Shown here: positions 8,684-18,221 of the stretch, one piece after another
How positions within the stretch are numbered: position 1 is the stretch's first letter
Layout of the letters: each line of letters begins with the position of its first letter
Origin: Salinicoccus luteus DSM 17002
GTDB taxonomy: Bacteria; Bacillota; Bacilli; Staphylococcales; Salinicoccaceae
NCBI RefSeq assembly: GCF_000712035.1
Contig: NZ_JONV01000008.1
Coordinates: 1-64,000, forward strand
Length of the DNA stretch: 64,000 bases
Direction of reading: 5' to 3'
Notes under the pieces: generated by a model
Databases searched by the model: none
What the model saw: only the letters and a program-made list of their open reading frames with translations
What the model was told of the DNA's origin: nothing
Program-made: the position numbers and the translations under genes

Positions 8684-9520
8684 ATGTTTTCGGTATTGAG
8701 CCAGATTCGTAAACGTTTTGAATATATGACACCAGTGGAGCAGCGCATTGCAAACTTCATGCTGGACAATCCCACGAAAGTGATCAACATGCCGGTCAAG
8801 GACATCGCGAGAAACAGCAATACCAGTGATGCGGCAATCGTCAGGTTCTCCAAGAGAATCGGCCTTGCAGGCATCAAGGAATTGAAGGTGGAGCTTGCAA
8901 AAGAGCTCCATACACTGGAAAAGGAGAATATATCCAGAGTCATCGACCTTGAACAGGATACGCATAAGGATATTTTTGACAAAGTATTCAAAAACACCAT
9001 CCAAGCACTCTACAACACGGAAAAGATCGTCAATCGGAAAGCAATGAAGGAGGCGGCACATCTTTTTGCCAAATCGGACAATACTTTCATATTCGGAGTG
9101 GGGGATTCGGCGAACGTTGGAAATGAACTCGAACAGAAGTTACATAGGGTCAATATAAACGCCTTCTTCACCGCCGACAAATACCTGTGCATGACACGGC
9201 TGTCCAACGCGACGGAAAATGATGTGCTCTTCCTCATCACTCTGTCCGGCAAGACGAAGGAGATTGTGGAAGTAGTGAAGCTGGCGAAGAAGCTCGGGGT
9301 CAAAACGGTCATCCTGACACAGAACCATGCCTCCATCGCAAAGAGGAACGCGGATATCGCAATAGAAATTACTGAAGAAGAGACGAATATCCAATACATG
9401 AACATGACGAGCCGCATCGCCCAGCTTGTCATCTGTGATGTACTATTCTTCTATATCTGCCGGGAGCTTGGCGCCTCTGCCTATGATACGATCATCAAGA
9501 CATATGACATTACCCACTGA
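8684..9520 (+). CDS. RpiR/MurR family transcriptional regulator with SIS domain
   Basis: Sugar-phosphate-responsive regulator of 278 residues. An N-terminal helix-turn-helix of the RpiR type (about residues 30-60, with VKDIARNSNTSDAAIVRFSKR) is followed by a C-terminal SIS domain (about 120-260) with the LITLSGKTKE segment that contacts sugar phosphates. It follows the GH32-like gene in the same direction, about 110 bases later, with its own possible -10 TATAAT at 8618-8623. The ligand cannot be told from sequence. A clear terminator follows. Confidence 0.88.
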   Translation: MFSVLSQIRKRFEYMTPVEQRIANFMLDNPTKVINMPVKDIARNSNTSDAAIVRFSKRIGLAGIKELKVELAKELHTLEKENISRVIDLEQDTHKDIFDKVFKNTIQALYNTEKIVNRKAMKEAAHLFAKSDNTFIFGVGDSANVGNELEQKLHRVNINAFFTADKYLCMTRLSNATENDVLFLITLSGKTKEIVEVVKLAKKLGVKTVILTQNHASIAKRNADIAIEITEEETNIQYMNMTSRIAQLVICDVLFFYICRELGASAYDTIIKTYDITH

Positions 9521-9524
9521 TCCA

Positions 9525-9552
9525 AACCCCTTTCACTATGAAAGGGGTTTTT
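9525..9552 (+). terminator. Intrinsic terminator after the RpiR regulator
   Basis: AACCCCTTTC pairs with GAAAGGGGTT around an ACTAT loop, followed by T residues. Confidence 0.88.
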
Positions 9553-9568
9553 ACATAGTAAAGGCTTC

Positions 9569-9590
9569 TCAATAAAAGATATCTTATTGA
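9569..9590. promoter_or_regulatory. Inverted repeat upstream of the LPXTG gene
   Basis: TCAATAA (9569-9575) and TTATTGA (9584-9590) flank AAGATATC. It lies in the 213-base gap between the RpiR gene and the surface protein gene and could be an operator; no regulator can be assigned. The rest of this gap is AT-rich promoter-like sequence. Confidence 0.3.
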
Positions 9591-9733
9591 AATACTACTG
9601 AAATATTCATTCCAAATTTTCCTGCTATATTAAGGTTATGTAACAAGATGGAAATTTGGTGGATACCGTCTCCCCATTCCAATATAATGATGATATTCGT
9701 AAATTGGTGGCAAAGCCTGATGGGGGAATTATT

Positions 9734-11002
9734 TTGAGAGAAAAACTGATGAAATCAAGTGTCGCATCCCTTTTGATCGCATCAACAATATTCACATATA
9801 ATATGAACACAACAATAAAAGCTGATGAAACAGAAACAGTTCCAAGTACGGAAGAGAGTACGGAATTAATCGAAGAAGCGGTATCCACTGAAGAAAGTTC
9901 AGAAGAGACTGCAGAAGAAGCGGCAGAACAGGACCTGCTGGTCGAATCATCGCCGGAGAATGCACCAGAACAGGAAGTACAGCAGGAGGCCATCACAGAG
10001 TACAATATGCAGACAGAAGCCGATGAAACGGCACCTGCCCATGAGAGCCAGGATGATGTTCCGGTTGAGGAAGAAGACGAGACACTCGAGCCCCTGGAGG
10101 AGCCTGCCGGACAATCTGCTCTGGAGACCACTGAAGAGACACCTGAACCGCCTTCCGAAGAAGTGACGGAAGAAGCTTCTACAGAAGAAGCACCTGCAAC
10201 ACAACCGGAAGAAGGGATATCATCTGAGCCGGTGGCAGAGCAGACAGAGGAAGTAACCTCTGAAGAGTCAATCCAACAATCGGCGGTTGATGAGCCGACT
10301 GAAGAAGTAACATCCGAAACTTCAACCGAAGAGCTGCCAACAGAGCCGGAAGAGGAGACATCATCTGAACCGGTGGAAGAGCCAACTGGGGAAGAGACAC
10401 TCGAGGAGTCGACCGAACAACCTACGGTCGAGGCGCCGACTGGAGAGGAAACATCTGAACCGACAGTTGAAGTCCCGTCGGATGAGCCGATGGAAGAGGA
10501 AGTCACCGACGAATCATCTGCCGAACCTTCCACAGAAGAGCCGGCAATCGAATATGACGAAGCCACAGATTATGGAAACGAGGAAAGTGGAGCTGAAACC
10601 TATTCGGATGAGCAGCCACTTTCGGAAGAGGCAGAGAAGGAAACTTCAGAAGTTCAAAGTGTGAACAGGCAGAATTACTACCGTTATGACCATGGCAATA
10701 TTCTGGAAGGCATTTCATTGAGCCCAGGCACCTCTGATGAACAGCTGAACCTGCTCGACAAAAGGGTCAACCGTCTGATGTCGTCCAAAATCATACCTGA
10801 AGATGAAGTGGATGACGCGGATATCTTGGAAATTGAAGATGAAATCAAGAATGAAGAGGGTGTGATGGCTTCAACAGATCGGGAATCATTGCCTGATACA
10901 GGCGAAGCCGATTATACTTTCCTATACGGTACGACGCTCCTGATTGCAGGTGCCATACTGCTCTTCATTACAAGAAGGCCGAATAATCATAAATGCAAAT
11001 AA
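9734..11002 (+). CDS. LPXTG cell-wall-anchored acidic surface protein
   Basis: Predicted sortase A substrate. The TTG at 9734, seven bases after GGGGGA, gives a signal peptide (MREKLMKSSVASLLIAST, cleavage near residue 30). The frame is open further upstream to 9656 without a ribosome site. Residues 31 to about 330 are a low-complexity stalk of Glu, Thr, Ser, Pro and Ala with irregular TEE, EEPT and SEP units and almost no hydrophobic core. A short ordered-looking segment (about 340-385) precedes LPDTG at 386-390, a membrane helix and a basic tail RRPNNHKCK. There is no YSIRK motif. No binding domain is recognised; the protein may be a charged surface layer component of a salt-tolerant coccus. 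Confidence 0.85.
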   Translation: MREKLMKSSVASLLIASTIFTYNMNTTIKADETETVPSTEESTELIEEAVSTEESSEETAEEAAEQDLLVESSPENAPEQEVQQEAITEYNMQTEADETAPAHESQDDVPVEEEDETLEPLEEPAGQSALETTEETPEPPSEEVTEEASTEEAPATQPEEGISSEPVAEQTEEVTSEESIQQSAVDEPTEEVTSETSTEELPTEPEEETSSEPVEEPTGEETLEESTEQPTVEAPTGEETSEPTVEVPSDEPMEEEVTDESSAEPSTEEPAIEYDEATDYGNEESGAETYSDEQPLSEEAEKETSEVQSVNRQNYYRYDHGNILEGISLSPGTSDEQLNLLDKRVNRLMSSKIIPEDEVDDADILEIEDEIKNEEGVMASTDRESLPDTGEADYTFLYGTTLLIAGAILLFITRRPNNHKCK

Positions 11003-11006
11003 CAGG

Positions 11007-11036
11007 AAATCCCCATTCAAGTGAATGGGGATTTTT
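11007..11036 (+). terminator. Intrinsic terminator after the LPXTG gene
   Basis: AAATCCCCATTC and GAATGGGGATTT form a 12-base stem with an AAGT loop, followed by T residues. Confidence 0.88.
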
Positions 11037-11054
11037 CTTACGATTAGTATGTTT

Positions 11055-12755
11055 TTATAGAGCTTTGTCATCTATTGAGTTCAGGTAGTCTTTGACTTCA
11101 CCGACAACGGATTCGAGGCATCCGTCTTCAAATGGAGAGGTAAGGTTGGCAGACCGTGCCAATGCATTGAATGGCAGGGAGCCACCCAATTTGCACAGTT
11201 GGACATAGTCCGACCAGGCTGCCTCGAAGTCTTCATTCGCACGCTTCCAGAACTGCAGCGCACAAACCTGGGCGAGTGTGTAGTCGATGTAATAGAATGG
11301 TACACCGAAGACATGGCCCTGACGGTGCCAGAATGATCCGCTGGAAAGTGGCTCGATGCCATCATAATCCCGGTGGGGCAGATATTTGTCTTCAAGCTTC
11401 TTCCATTCCTGGCGCCTCTCTTCAGGTGTCAGGAATGGATTTTCATAAACGATATGCTGGAACTCATCGATGGCGACGCCATAAGGCAGGAAGGATATAT
11501 TGTCCGCCATATGGGTGAATTTGAACTTGTCCGTGTCTTCCTTGAAGAAGAGCTCCATCCAGGGATAGGTAAAATACTCCATGCTCATGGAATGGATCTC
11601 AGCGGCTTCGAGCGTCGGGAACTGATATTCCGGCACTTCGAATCCCCGGGACATATAGCTCTGGAATGCATGGCCCGCTTCATGCGTGAGTACTGTGACA
11701 TCATCCAGGGTGCCGTTGAAATTCGAGAAGATGAACGGTGACTCATATTCAGGAATGAATGTGCAGTATCCGCCACCTTCCTTGCCTTTCTTCGCTTCGA
11801 CATCAAACAGGTCACGTTCCCTCATGAACGTATAGAATTCATCCGTTTCTGGAGATAGTTCCCTGTACATCTTCTCTCCATTTTTGAGGATTTCTTCAGG
11901 CCCGCCTTTTGGCGCTGCATTTCCGGTCACAAAGTCGAAGGATTCATCGTACGACTTCAATTCGGAAAGACCGATTCTTCTGCGCTGCCTTTCCTTGAGC
12001 TCTGTGACAAGCGGCACGACATGCTCCGCCACCTGGCGCCTGAAATTCTCAACCATCTCCCGATCATAATCGATGCGGTTCATGCGGATGTAGCCGAGTT
12101 CGACGAAATCCTTATAGCCGAGCTCAAGCGCAATCTGATGCCGGGTCTTGACCAGGTCATCGAATATCCGGTCTATCTTCTCAAGGTGCTCCCCCATGAA
12201 GCCCTGCACCGCTTCAGTGGCCCCTTTTCTCATGGAGCGGTCCGTATGCTGCGCGTAGGGACCGAATTCCGAGAGGTTGAGCACCTTTCCATCGAATTCG
12301 ATCTCAGCAGAAGCCAGCAGTTTGGAGTATTCGGAATCGAGTCTGTTCTCCTTCTGGAGCAGCGTCTTCACTTTCGGATCGAAGCCCCTGATGGCGTTGT
12401 CTGCAAGGGCGAACAGCTGCTTTCCATACCGCTCTGCAAGTGCATCCTTGTATGGGCTCGAAGATAGTGCCTGATAGTATTTATGGTCGATCTCCTGTAT
12501 TACAGGCCCATATTCGTCGAAGAAATCCCTTTCTCCGTCATAGAACTCGTCTTTTGTATCGATCGATGCCCGTATGTAGGCAAGGGTGCTCATCGTGGAC
12601 AGATGATTGAAATGCTTGTTCAGTTCATCAATGACACTGCCCTGTTCCTCAGCAGATGTCTTTGTCTTGAATGTGTTGAGCAGGTCATCGACCTCGGAAG
12701 AGATCTTCTCGAGGTCGGGTCTTTCATATTGATAGTCTTTAAAAGTAAGTGCCAT
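11055..12755 (-). CDS. M3 family oligoendopeptidase (PepF-like)
   Basis: Cytoplasmic zinc metallopeptidase that cleaves short peptides. The zinc motif HEAGH is at residues 358-362, with the third ligand Glu in EAAEIHSM near 386, and the 566-residue length fits the M3B/PepF group. An in-frame ATG six bases upstream (12761) is too close to the AGGGGG ribosome site; the ATG at 12755 is at the right spacing and gives MALTFKDY. It is transcribed alone, divergent from the polyphosphate kinase gene. Confidence 0.92.
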   Translation of the reverse strand: MALTFKDYQYERPDLEKISSEVDDLLNTFKTKTSAEEQGSVIDELNKHFNHLSTMSTLAYIRASIDTKDEFYDGERDFFDEYGPVIQEIDHKYYQALSSSPYKDALAERYGKQLFALADNAIRGFDPKVKTLLQKENRLDSEYSKLLASAEIEFDGKVLNLSEFGPYAQHTDRSMRKGATEAVQGFMGEHLEKIDRIFDDLVKTRHQIALELGYKDFVELGYIRMNRIDYDREMVENFRRQVAEHVVPLVTELKERQRRRIGLSELKSYDESFDFVTGNAAPKGGPEEILKNGEKMYRELSPETDEFYTFMRERDLFDVEAKKGKEGGGYCTFIPEYESPFIFSNFNGTLDDVTVLTHEAGHAFQSYMSRGFEVPEYQFPTLEAAEIHSMSMEYFTYPWMELFFKEDTDKFKFTHMADNISFLPYGVAIDEFQHIVYENPFLTPEERRQEWKKLEDKYLPHRDYDGIEPLSSGSFWHRQGHVFGVPFYYIDYTLAQVCALQFWKRANEDFEAAWSDYVQLCKLGGSLPFNALARSANLTSPFEDGCLESVVGEVKDYLNSIDDKAL

Positions 12756-12888
12756 ATGCATCCCCCTAAATGTTTATACAGTTATATTTTACCACATCGG
12801 CTGATGAATCATCCAAATTATTAATATGTTCAGATTATTTGATTTATGGGTAGTGTAGGGAAGAGAAGGATAAAAAGGAGAGAATTGT

Positions 12889-14319
12889 ATGGTAGATGTA
12901 GATGAAGTGTTGGAAAGCAGAATTGGAGAGATGGCCAGGAAGACGAAAGAAATGGGCATCCCTCTCATGATAGTGATCGAAGGGCCGCCGGCTTCAGGGA
13001 AATCACGCCTTTCGAATGCACTGTATATGGCGCTGGATGCCAAATATACGGACTTCATGGCGACGCGTCCGCCGAGGGAGATCGATTTGAGATACCCTTT
13101 CCTGCAGAGGTACTGGAACCACCTGCCAAAGAATGGGAACATCAATATCCATTTCAGAAGCTGGTATGCCCAATACATCGACTACAAGACACGGAACATA
13201 CAGGAGAATGTCAAAACGGATTACGTGGATATCAAGCAGGACATCGACCATTTTGAAGAGACGCTGATGAACAATGGCTATGAAATCATAAAGTTCTATG
13301 TGCATACGAGCGAGGCGGTCAGGAATCATCATATTGAAAAGCTCAAGTCCAACCCGGTCCTGAAATGGAAGGCGGAGGAATTCGAGGAGCGGCTGGATAA
13401 ATTCGACTATGAGAATGAAATGAAGCAGTTTCTGGAAGCGCCGACCCGGTGCCCGTGGACGGTGATCGATTTTGAAGATAAGGGAGAGGCGATCAACACT
13501 CTATTCTCAACCATCATCGAACGCCTGGAAGAGCGGGTTGAGAAGGAGGAACAGGCGGAAGCGCCGAAGGTCGATGGGGAATTCACCGAGAATTATGAAG
13601 CTGAATTCTTCAACTTCGATTTTGAGAAGGAAAAAATAAAGAAGAAGGAATACAAGAAGATACTTCCCGGACTGCAGGAGAGGATGCGGGAGATCCAGTT
13701 CCAGCTCTATGAGAGGAAGATTCCCCTGGTCATCGTCTATGAAGGGATGGACGCTGCAGGGAAGGGCGGCAATATCAAGCGCATCAGGGAACCACTCGAC
13801 CCGACGGGGTACACGGTCAACGCTACAGGGGCGCCGACGGATATCGAACTTGCCCATCACTACCTGTGGCGTTTTGCCACGGATGTGCCGAGAAGCGGAC
13901 ATATCGGCTTCTACGACCGCAGCTGGTACGGCAGGGTACTGGTGGAACGCATCGAAGGGTTCGCTTCGAACAGGGAATGGAAACAGGCCTATGAGGAAAT
14001 CAATGACTTTGAGAAATCATTGTACAACTCCGGGGCAATCATCGTGAAGTTCTTCCTGTCCCTGGACAAGGATGAACAGCTTGAGCGCTTCGAAGACAGG
14101 GAGAAAGACCCCGACAAGCAGTGGAAGCTGACCGACGAAGATTGGCGGAACCGGGAGAAGTGGGATTTGTATGTCGAGGCGAGTGAAGATATGGTGCGCA
14201 GGACACATACAGCCCATGCGCCGTGGCACATCGTTGCAGGGAACAACAAGAAATACGCCAGAATCACCGCGCTCAGGAAAGTCATTGAAGCATGCGAAGC
14301 GCGGCTGGAAAAGGAATAG
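12889..14319 (+). CDS. Polyphosphate:AMP phosphotransferase, two-domain PPK2 (class II type)
   Basis: Contains two PPK2 domains in tandem. The N-terminal copy has EGPPASGKS (32-39) and an altered Walker B region HFRSWYAQ (88-95). The C-terminal copy has GMDAAGKGG (286-294) and a canonical FYDRSWYGR (341-349) with the lid Arg-rich loop after it. Known two-domain PPK2 proteins (PAP) phosphorylate AMP to ADP with polyphosphate and use only the C-terminal domain catalytically, which fits the altered N-terminal motifs. A charged linker spans about 212-255. Length 476. Monocistronic with its own terminator. Confidence 0.88.
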   Translation: MVDVDEVLESRIGEMARKTKEMGIPLMIVIEGPPASGKSRLSNALYMALDAKYTDFMATRPPREIDLRYPFLQRYWNHLPKNGNINIHFRSWYAQYIDYKTRNIQENVKTDYVDIKQDIDHFEETLMNNGYEIIKFYVHTSEAVRNHHIEKLKSNPVLKWKAEEFEERLDKFDYENEMKQFLEAPTRCPWTVIDFEDKGEAINTLFSTIIERLEERVEKEEQAEAPKVDGEFTENYEAEFFNFDFEKEKIKKKEYKKILPGLQERMREIQFQLYERKIPLVIVYEGMDAAGKGGNIKRIREPLDPTGYTVNATGAPTDIELAHHYLWRFATDVPRSGHIGFYDRSWYGRVLVERIEGFASNREWKQAYEEINDFEKSLYNSGAIIVKFFLSLDKDEQLERFEDREKDPDKQWKLTDEDWRNREKWDLYVEASEDMVRRTHTAHAPWHIVAGNNKKYARITALRKVIEACEARLEKE

Positions 14320-14343
14320 AAACCGGCTTCGGCCGGTTTTTTT
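14320..14343 (+). terminator. Intrinsic terminator of the PPK2 gene
   Basis: CCGGC and GCCGG close a TTCG tetraloop, extended by AA/TT, followed by a T run; it starts right after the stop codon. Confidence 0.9.
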
Positions 14344-14455
14344 ACGGAATTCGAAATAATTCTTGCAGCTTTCCCCGAAAATGTATATCCTATAAATGGC
14401 AACTATTTATTTTAGAATATTTTAAATAGTTGGAAACATAAAGGGGGAAGAATAG

Positions 14456-17400
14456 ATGCAGTCAGCCAAACGGATATTTCTCCTGTTTGCCGTCATGCTC
14501 ATGATATTCAGTACTTTTAGTTCCGAAGTGCTTGCAAATGAGCTCGGTAAACCGCAGCGTTCGCCATCACTGGATGAATCGCACCTGGAGAAATATGAAA
14601 ATGTAGAGGCCCAGATGGAAGTATTGACCGGGCCGGCCCAGCTTGGGGAAAGCCTGAGGGACAAGTCGGGGAACGTGAATGTCATTGTACATTTCAGGGA
14701 ACCTTCCGTCGGACTCCAAAAAGGCATTGTCCAGTCGCAGGGGAAGAAATGGTCCAATCTTGATGCTGGAAAGGTCAAGGAGAAGATAGAGAAGCAGCAG
14801 CAGCAGGCAGAACACAGCATGAGGAATAAAAACATCAACTTTTCCAAGGGGAGTACATATAATACCGTGCTGAATGCCCAGTCTATGACTGTTGCAGCAG
14901 AAGATTTAGACAAGCTGCTCGAAGTTGAAGAAGTGGCCCTCGTCGAAGAGAACTTCTACGTCCATCTGGATCCTGAGACAGGCAATGGACATGATGAGGA
15001 TATAGAAGGCCTTACGGATGTGTCGGATGAAGACATATCACCAAACTACATCAAAGGCATCACGCATCTTGGCATTCCAAAGGTGTGGGAACTCGGCAAC
15101 AGGGGGCAGGGCGTCAAAGTCGGTGTCATCGATACGGGCATAGATTATAACCACCCTGACCTTGCCGGCGTATACAAGGGCGGCAGGAACTATGTAAACG
15201 GCCCAGACTACAATACAGAGCGTCCCGCAGATGACCCGTATGAAACAAAACCGGAGGAGCGCCCGGAAGGGATGCCTGAATACGACCAGAACGGCAGCTC
15301 CTACTGGACGACCCATGGTACGCACGTAGCGGGCACGATCGCAGCGCAGGGCAACAACGACTACGGCATGATCGGTGTGGCGCCTGCAGTCGACCTGTAT
15401 GCCTATCGTGTGCTCGGCGCATACGGCAGCGGCTATACATCATGGATCGTCGGGGGCGTCGAGGGTGCAGTGGAGGATGGCATGGATGTCATCAACCTCT
15501 CACTCGGCAATACGCTGAGTGACGAAAGCCAGGCCAACTCGTTTGCATTGAACAATGCGATGTTGCTTGGCACCGTATCCCTTGCAGCGACGGGGAACTC
15601 GGGTCCTGAGCGGTCGACGGTCGGCGGACCGGCGACAAGTACGATGGCAATCAGCGTCGGCAATACGACACTGCCTGAACAGCGTGTCGCTTCCAACGTC
15701 ACGCTTGAAGCGGAAGGATTTTCAGAGACGCTTGATGCCAACTTCATGGCATTCATGATGGGTACCCACCCTGAAACGCAGCTCGACACGGCAATGGAAG
15801 TGGCCAATGTACCGGGAATCGGTGCATCTGAAGACTTTGAAGGTGTGGATGTCGAAGGCAGGATTGCGCTGATCCAGCGCGGTGAGATCGCATTTGTCGA
15901 CAAGATATGGAATGCACGTGAAAATGGCGCCCGCGGCGTCATCATCTACAACTCGGCAGATGGGTCAAATGCGCCGGGGCCGGTGGATATATTCCTCGGT
16001 ACGGCATTCGACTATATCCCGACATTGGATATATCACACACAGTCGGTGCTGAATTTGCCGCTGCATTGGAATCCGGAAGCGGACAGGTTACGTTCAACA
16101 GCTTCGAGGACACAATGACGGCAGGAGACCAGGTGAATGCATCCTCTTCAAGAGGACCATCGACACCAAACTTCGATATCAAACCGGATATCACAGCACC
16201 TGGAACGAACATCCTTTCAACGATTCCGGTATTCGCATCTTCCGGAGACGGCTATGAGAAAGCATACGCGCAGTACACGGGTACTTCAATGGCGACACCA
16301 CATGCTGCCGGAATAGCAGCACTGATCCTGGAACTGAATCCTGAGTGGGGTCCATTCGATGTCAAATCCGCAATGAGCAACACGGCAAAAGTGCTGGATA
16401 CTTCAGCATTCGATGTGTTTGCCCAAGGGGCCGGACTTGTCCAGCCATACGCGGCAGCAACGACGGATACACTAATCAAAGTGCCGCATGAATCCACGAT
16501 GGATGGCACGACGCATACCCATACTCGGGGAACGATGTCATTCGGATATGAAAGTCCGGGAGACACTGCCAGGACGGTGACGAAGGATCTGATCATCGAG
16601 AGCGGATCCGGAGGCACATACAGTTTTGAAGTCGTTACGACCAAGGCACCGACAGGCGCCATGGCAGGTGCTACCCTGACACCGAGCATGAACTCGGTGA
16701 CGGTGAACGGCAGCCAGACTGTGGAATTCACACTGGATATCCCTGCAGGAACAGCAGAGCCGGGTAATGAATTCCTGGGCTACATCAACGTCTCCAGCGG
16801 ATCCGGTACGTATTCCGTACCATTTGCTGTCGGATTCGGGGAACCGCTGAAGCAAGGATTTGCAGAGTTCGCACTGAATGACTACCATATGTCACCAAAT
16901 GGGGACGGCGTACAGGATGAAACATCCGTATATGCCGCATTCCACAACCCGCAGGAAATGACACAGTTCAGCTGGTTCGATCTGCTGAATCCGTCAGCCG
17001 GTCCTGCAGCTGACGGCTATATCGGAGACTTCGCCTTCGAAACGGGTATCCAGTCCGACATCACGGTCCCGATCGACGGTACGATGTACAATATCGAAAA
17101 TGACGAGTATGTCTATTCCGACGTGCCGGACGGCGTCTACACCATCGATGCCATTTCACTGCATGAGGGCGGCATAGAACTCGAGTATGACGGCCCGCTG
17201 TTCGTCAAACGTGAAGCCACACAAGTTGCAGAGCCGGCAGTTGCATCCGGAATCATCACTGCGGATGTCACAGACCTGTATATCGAAGCATTGCCTTCAT
17301 TGCAGGAGATGTACGGCATGAGCTATCATCCGAACGACATGATCAACGCAACCTACTTGCTTTCAAATGGCACGACGGAAGAGGAAGGAGCAGTGGAACT

Positions 17401-18088
17401 CAATGCCGATGGAAGTCTGGCAATGGACTTCACAGGCTATACCGGCACATATCATCTGACGCTTGAATTCGCAGATGCCGCCGGCAACAGCACCTCCTAT
17501 CCATACACGGTCGATTTCGATGAGGACGTGATTACCGAAGGCCAGGACGAGCTTCCGGGAGGGGAGGCGCCGATTGACGCCTACGCAGTCACTGAAGCGG
17601 ATATTGGGGACGGCATAAAGAGGAACAACATCAAGGATATTCATGTCGCCGTACCGGATGAATATATCGCAGATGGTTCCGCAACCGTCAGCATTTCCGA
17701 TACGCTGATTTCCCAATTTGCAGAAATGCGTCCAAACAAGACGGTGGTGCTGAACGTCGGAGGTTCCGCCGTCCAGCTGACCGTCCAGAACTTCCAGCAG
17801 TTTGCATCATACGACAGCGTGGAGGTTACTGTGATGCGTTCACCATCTGATGAAGCGCATCATGTCAGTGACATCTATGAAGTCGTGCTCACCGGCATCA
17901 GCGGGGAAACGGAAGAAACCATCACACAGCTTGATTCCGAGATGCGCATCATGATCGAAGCGCCAGGCAGACACTTTGATGTATATGACATCGCAGCAGA
18001 ATCCGTCATCAAATCCAAATACAACAAGAAGCAGCAGGTGATAGAGACGACGGTGCCATCATCATATGTAGTGATAGAACAAAACTAA
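14456..18088 (+). CDS. Secreted subtilisin-like serine protease (S8, Vpr/lactocepin-like)
   Basis: Exported protease of 1210 residues. Signal peptide about 1-27 (ending VLA), I9 inhibitor-like propeptide about 70-170, and an S8 catalytic domain with Asp226 (VIDTG), His287 (HGTHVAG), oxyanion Asn381 (ATGNSG) and Ser611 (GTSMATP). A PA (protease-associated) insert lies at about 440-545, as in Vpr. Beyond residue 690 come beta-rich Fn3-like domains and an SPNGDG segment often found in secreted modular proteins. No LPXTG or membrane anchor ends the protein, so it is released or held non-covalently. AAGGGGG precedes the ATG. It probably supplies peptides from external protein. Confidence 0.92.
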   Translation: MQSAKRIFLLFAVMLMIFSTFSSEVLANELGKPQRSPSLDESHLEKYENVEAQMEVLTGPAQLGESLRDKSGNVNVIVHFREPSVGLQKGIVQSQGKKWSNLDAGKVKEKIEKQQQQAEHSMRNKNINFSKGSTYNTVLNAQSMTVAAEDLDKLLEVEEVALVEENFYVHLDPETGNGHDEDIEGLTDVSDEDISPNYIKGITHLGIPKVWELGNRGQGVKVGVIDTGIDYNHPDLAGVYKGGRNYVNGPDYNTERPADDPYETKPEERPEGMPEYDQNGSSYWTTHGTHVAGTIAAQGNNDYGMIGVAPAVDLYAYRVLGAYGSGYTSWIVGGVEGAVEDGMDVINLSLGNTLSDESQANSFALNNAMLLGTVSLAATGNSGPERSTVGGPATSTMAISVGNTTLPEQRVASNVTLEAEGFSETLDANFMAFMMGTHPETQLDTAMEVANVPGIGASEDFEGVDVEGRIALIQRGEIAFVDKIWNARENGARGVIIYNSADGSNAPGPVDIFLGTAFDYIPTLDISHTVGAEFAAALESGSGQVTFNSFEDTMTAGDQVNASSSRGPSTPNFDIKPDITAPGTNILSTIPVFASSGDGYEKAYAQYTGTSMATPHAAGIAALILELNPEWGPFDVKSAMSNTAKVLDTSAFDVFAQGAGLVQPYAAATTDTLIKVPHESTMDGTTHTHTRGTMSFGYESPGDTARTVTKDLIIESGSGGTYSFEVVTTKAPTGAMAGATLTPSMNSVTVNGSQTVEFTLDIPAGTAEPGNEFLGYINVSSGSGTYSVPFAVGFGEPLKQGFAEFALNDYHMSPNGDGVQDETSVYAAFHNPQEMTQFSWFDLLNPSAGPAADGYIGDFAFETGIQSDITVPIDGTMYNIENDEYVYSDVPDGVYTIDAISLHEGGIELEYDGPLFVKREATQVAEPAVASGIITADVTDLYIEALPSLQEMYGMSYHPNDMINATYLLSNGTTEEEGAVELNADGSLAMDFTGYTGTYHLTLEFADAAGNSTSYPYTVDFDEDVITEGQDELPGGEAPIDAYAVTEADIGDGIKRNNIKDIHVAVPDEYIADGSATVSISDTLISQFAEMRPNKTVVLNVGGSAVQLTVQNFQQFASYDSVEVTVMRSPSDEAHHVSDIYEVVLTGISGETEETITQLDSEMRIMIEAPGRHFDVYDIAAESVIKSKYNKKQQVIETTVPSSYVVIEQN

Positions 18089-18100
18089 AGCGATTGAAAA

Positions 18101-18142
18101 ACGGATTCCATGAGGACTGTCTCATGGAATCCGTTCTAATTT
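18101..18142 (+). terminator. Terminator-like hairpin after the subtilase gene
   Basis: ACGGATTCCATGAG (18101-18114) pairs perfectly with CTCATGGAATCCGT (18121-18134). The following T tract is interrupted (TCTAATTT), so termination may be partial. Confidence 0.75.
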
Positions 18143-18174
18143 GAATATATGTGTGGACCTGCAGTCGCAGGGGC

Positions 18175-18206
18175 AAAAAAGAACGGGAACAGGATCACTC
18201 CCGTTC
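18175..18206 (-). terminator. Intrinsic terminator of the CPBP protease gene
   Basis: On the minus strand GAACGGGA and TCCCGTTC form a stem followed by six T residues (A run at 18175-18180 on the plus strand). Confidence 0.85.
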
Positions 18207-18221
18207 CCGCCACATGCACCC

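Noticed and set aside
9625-10566. Long Ser-rich open frame on the minus strand
   Set aside because: It is the antisense of the Glu/Thr/Ser repeat stalk of the LPXTG protein; it has no ribosome site, and its composition is explained by the codons on the other strand.
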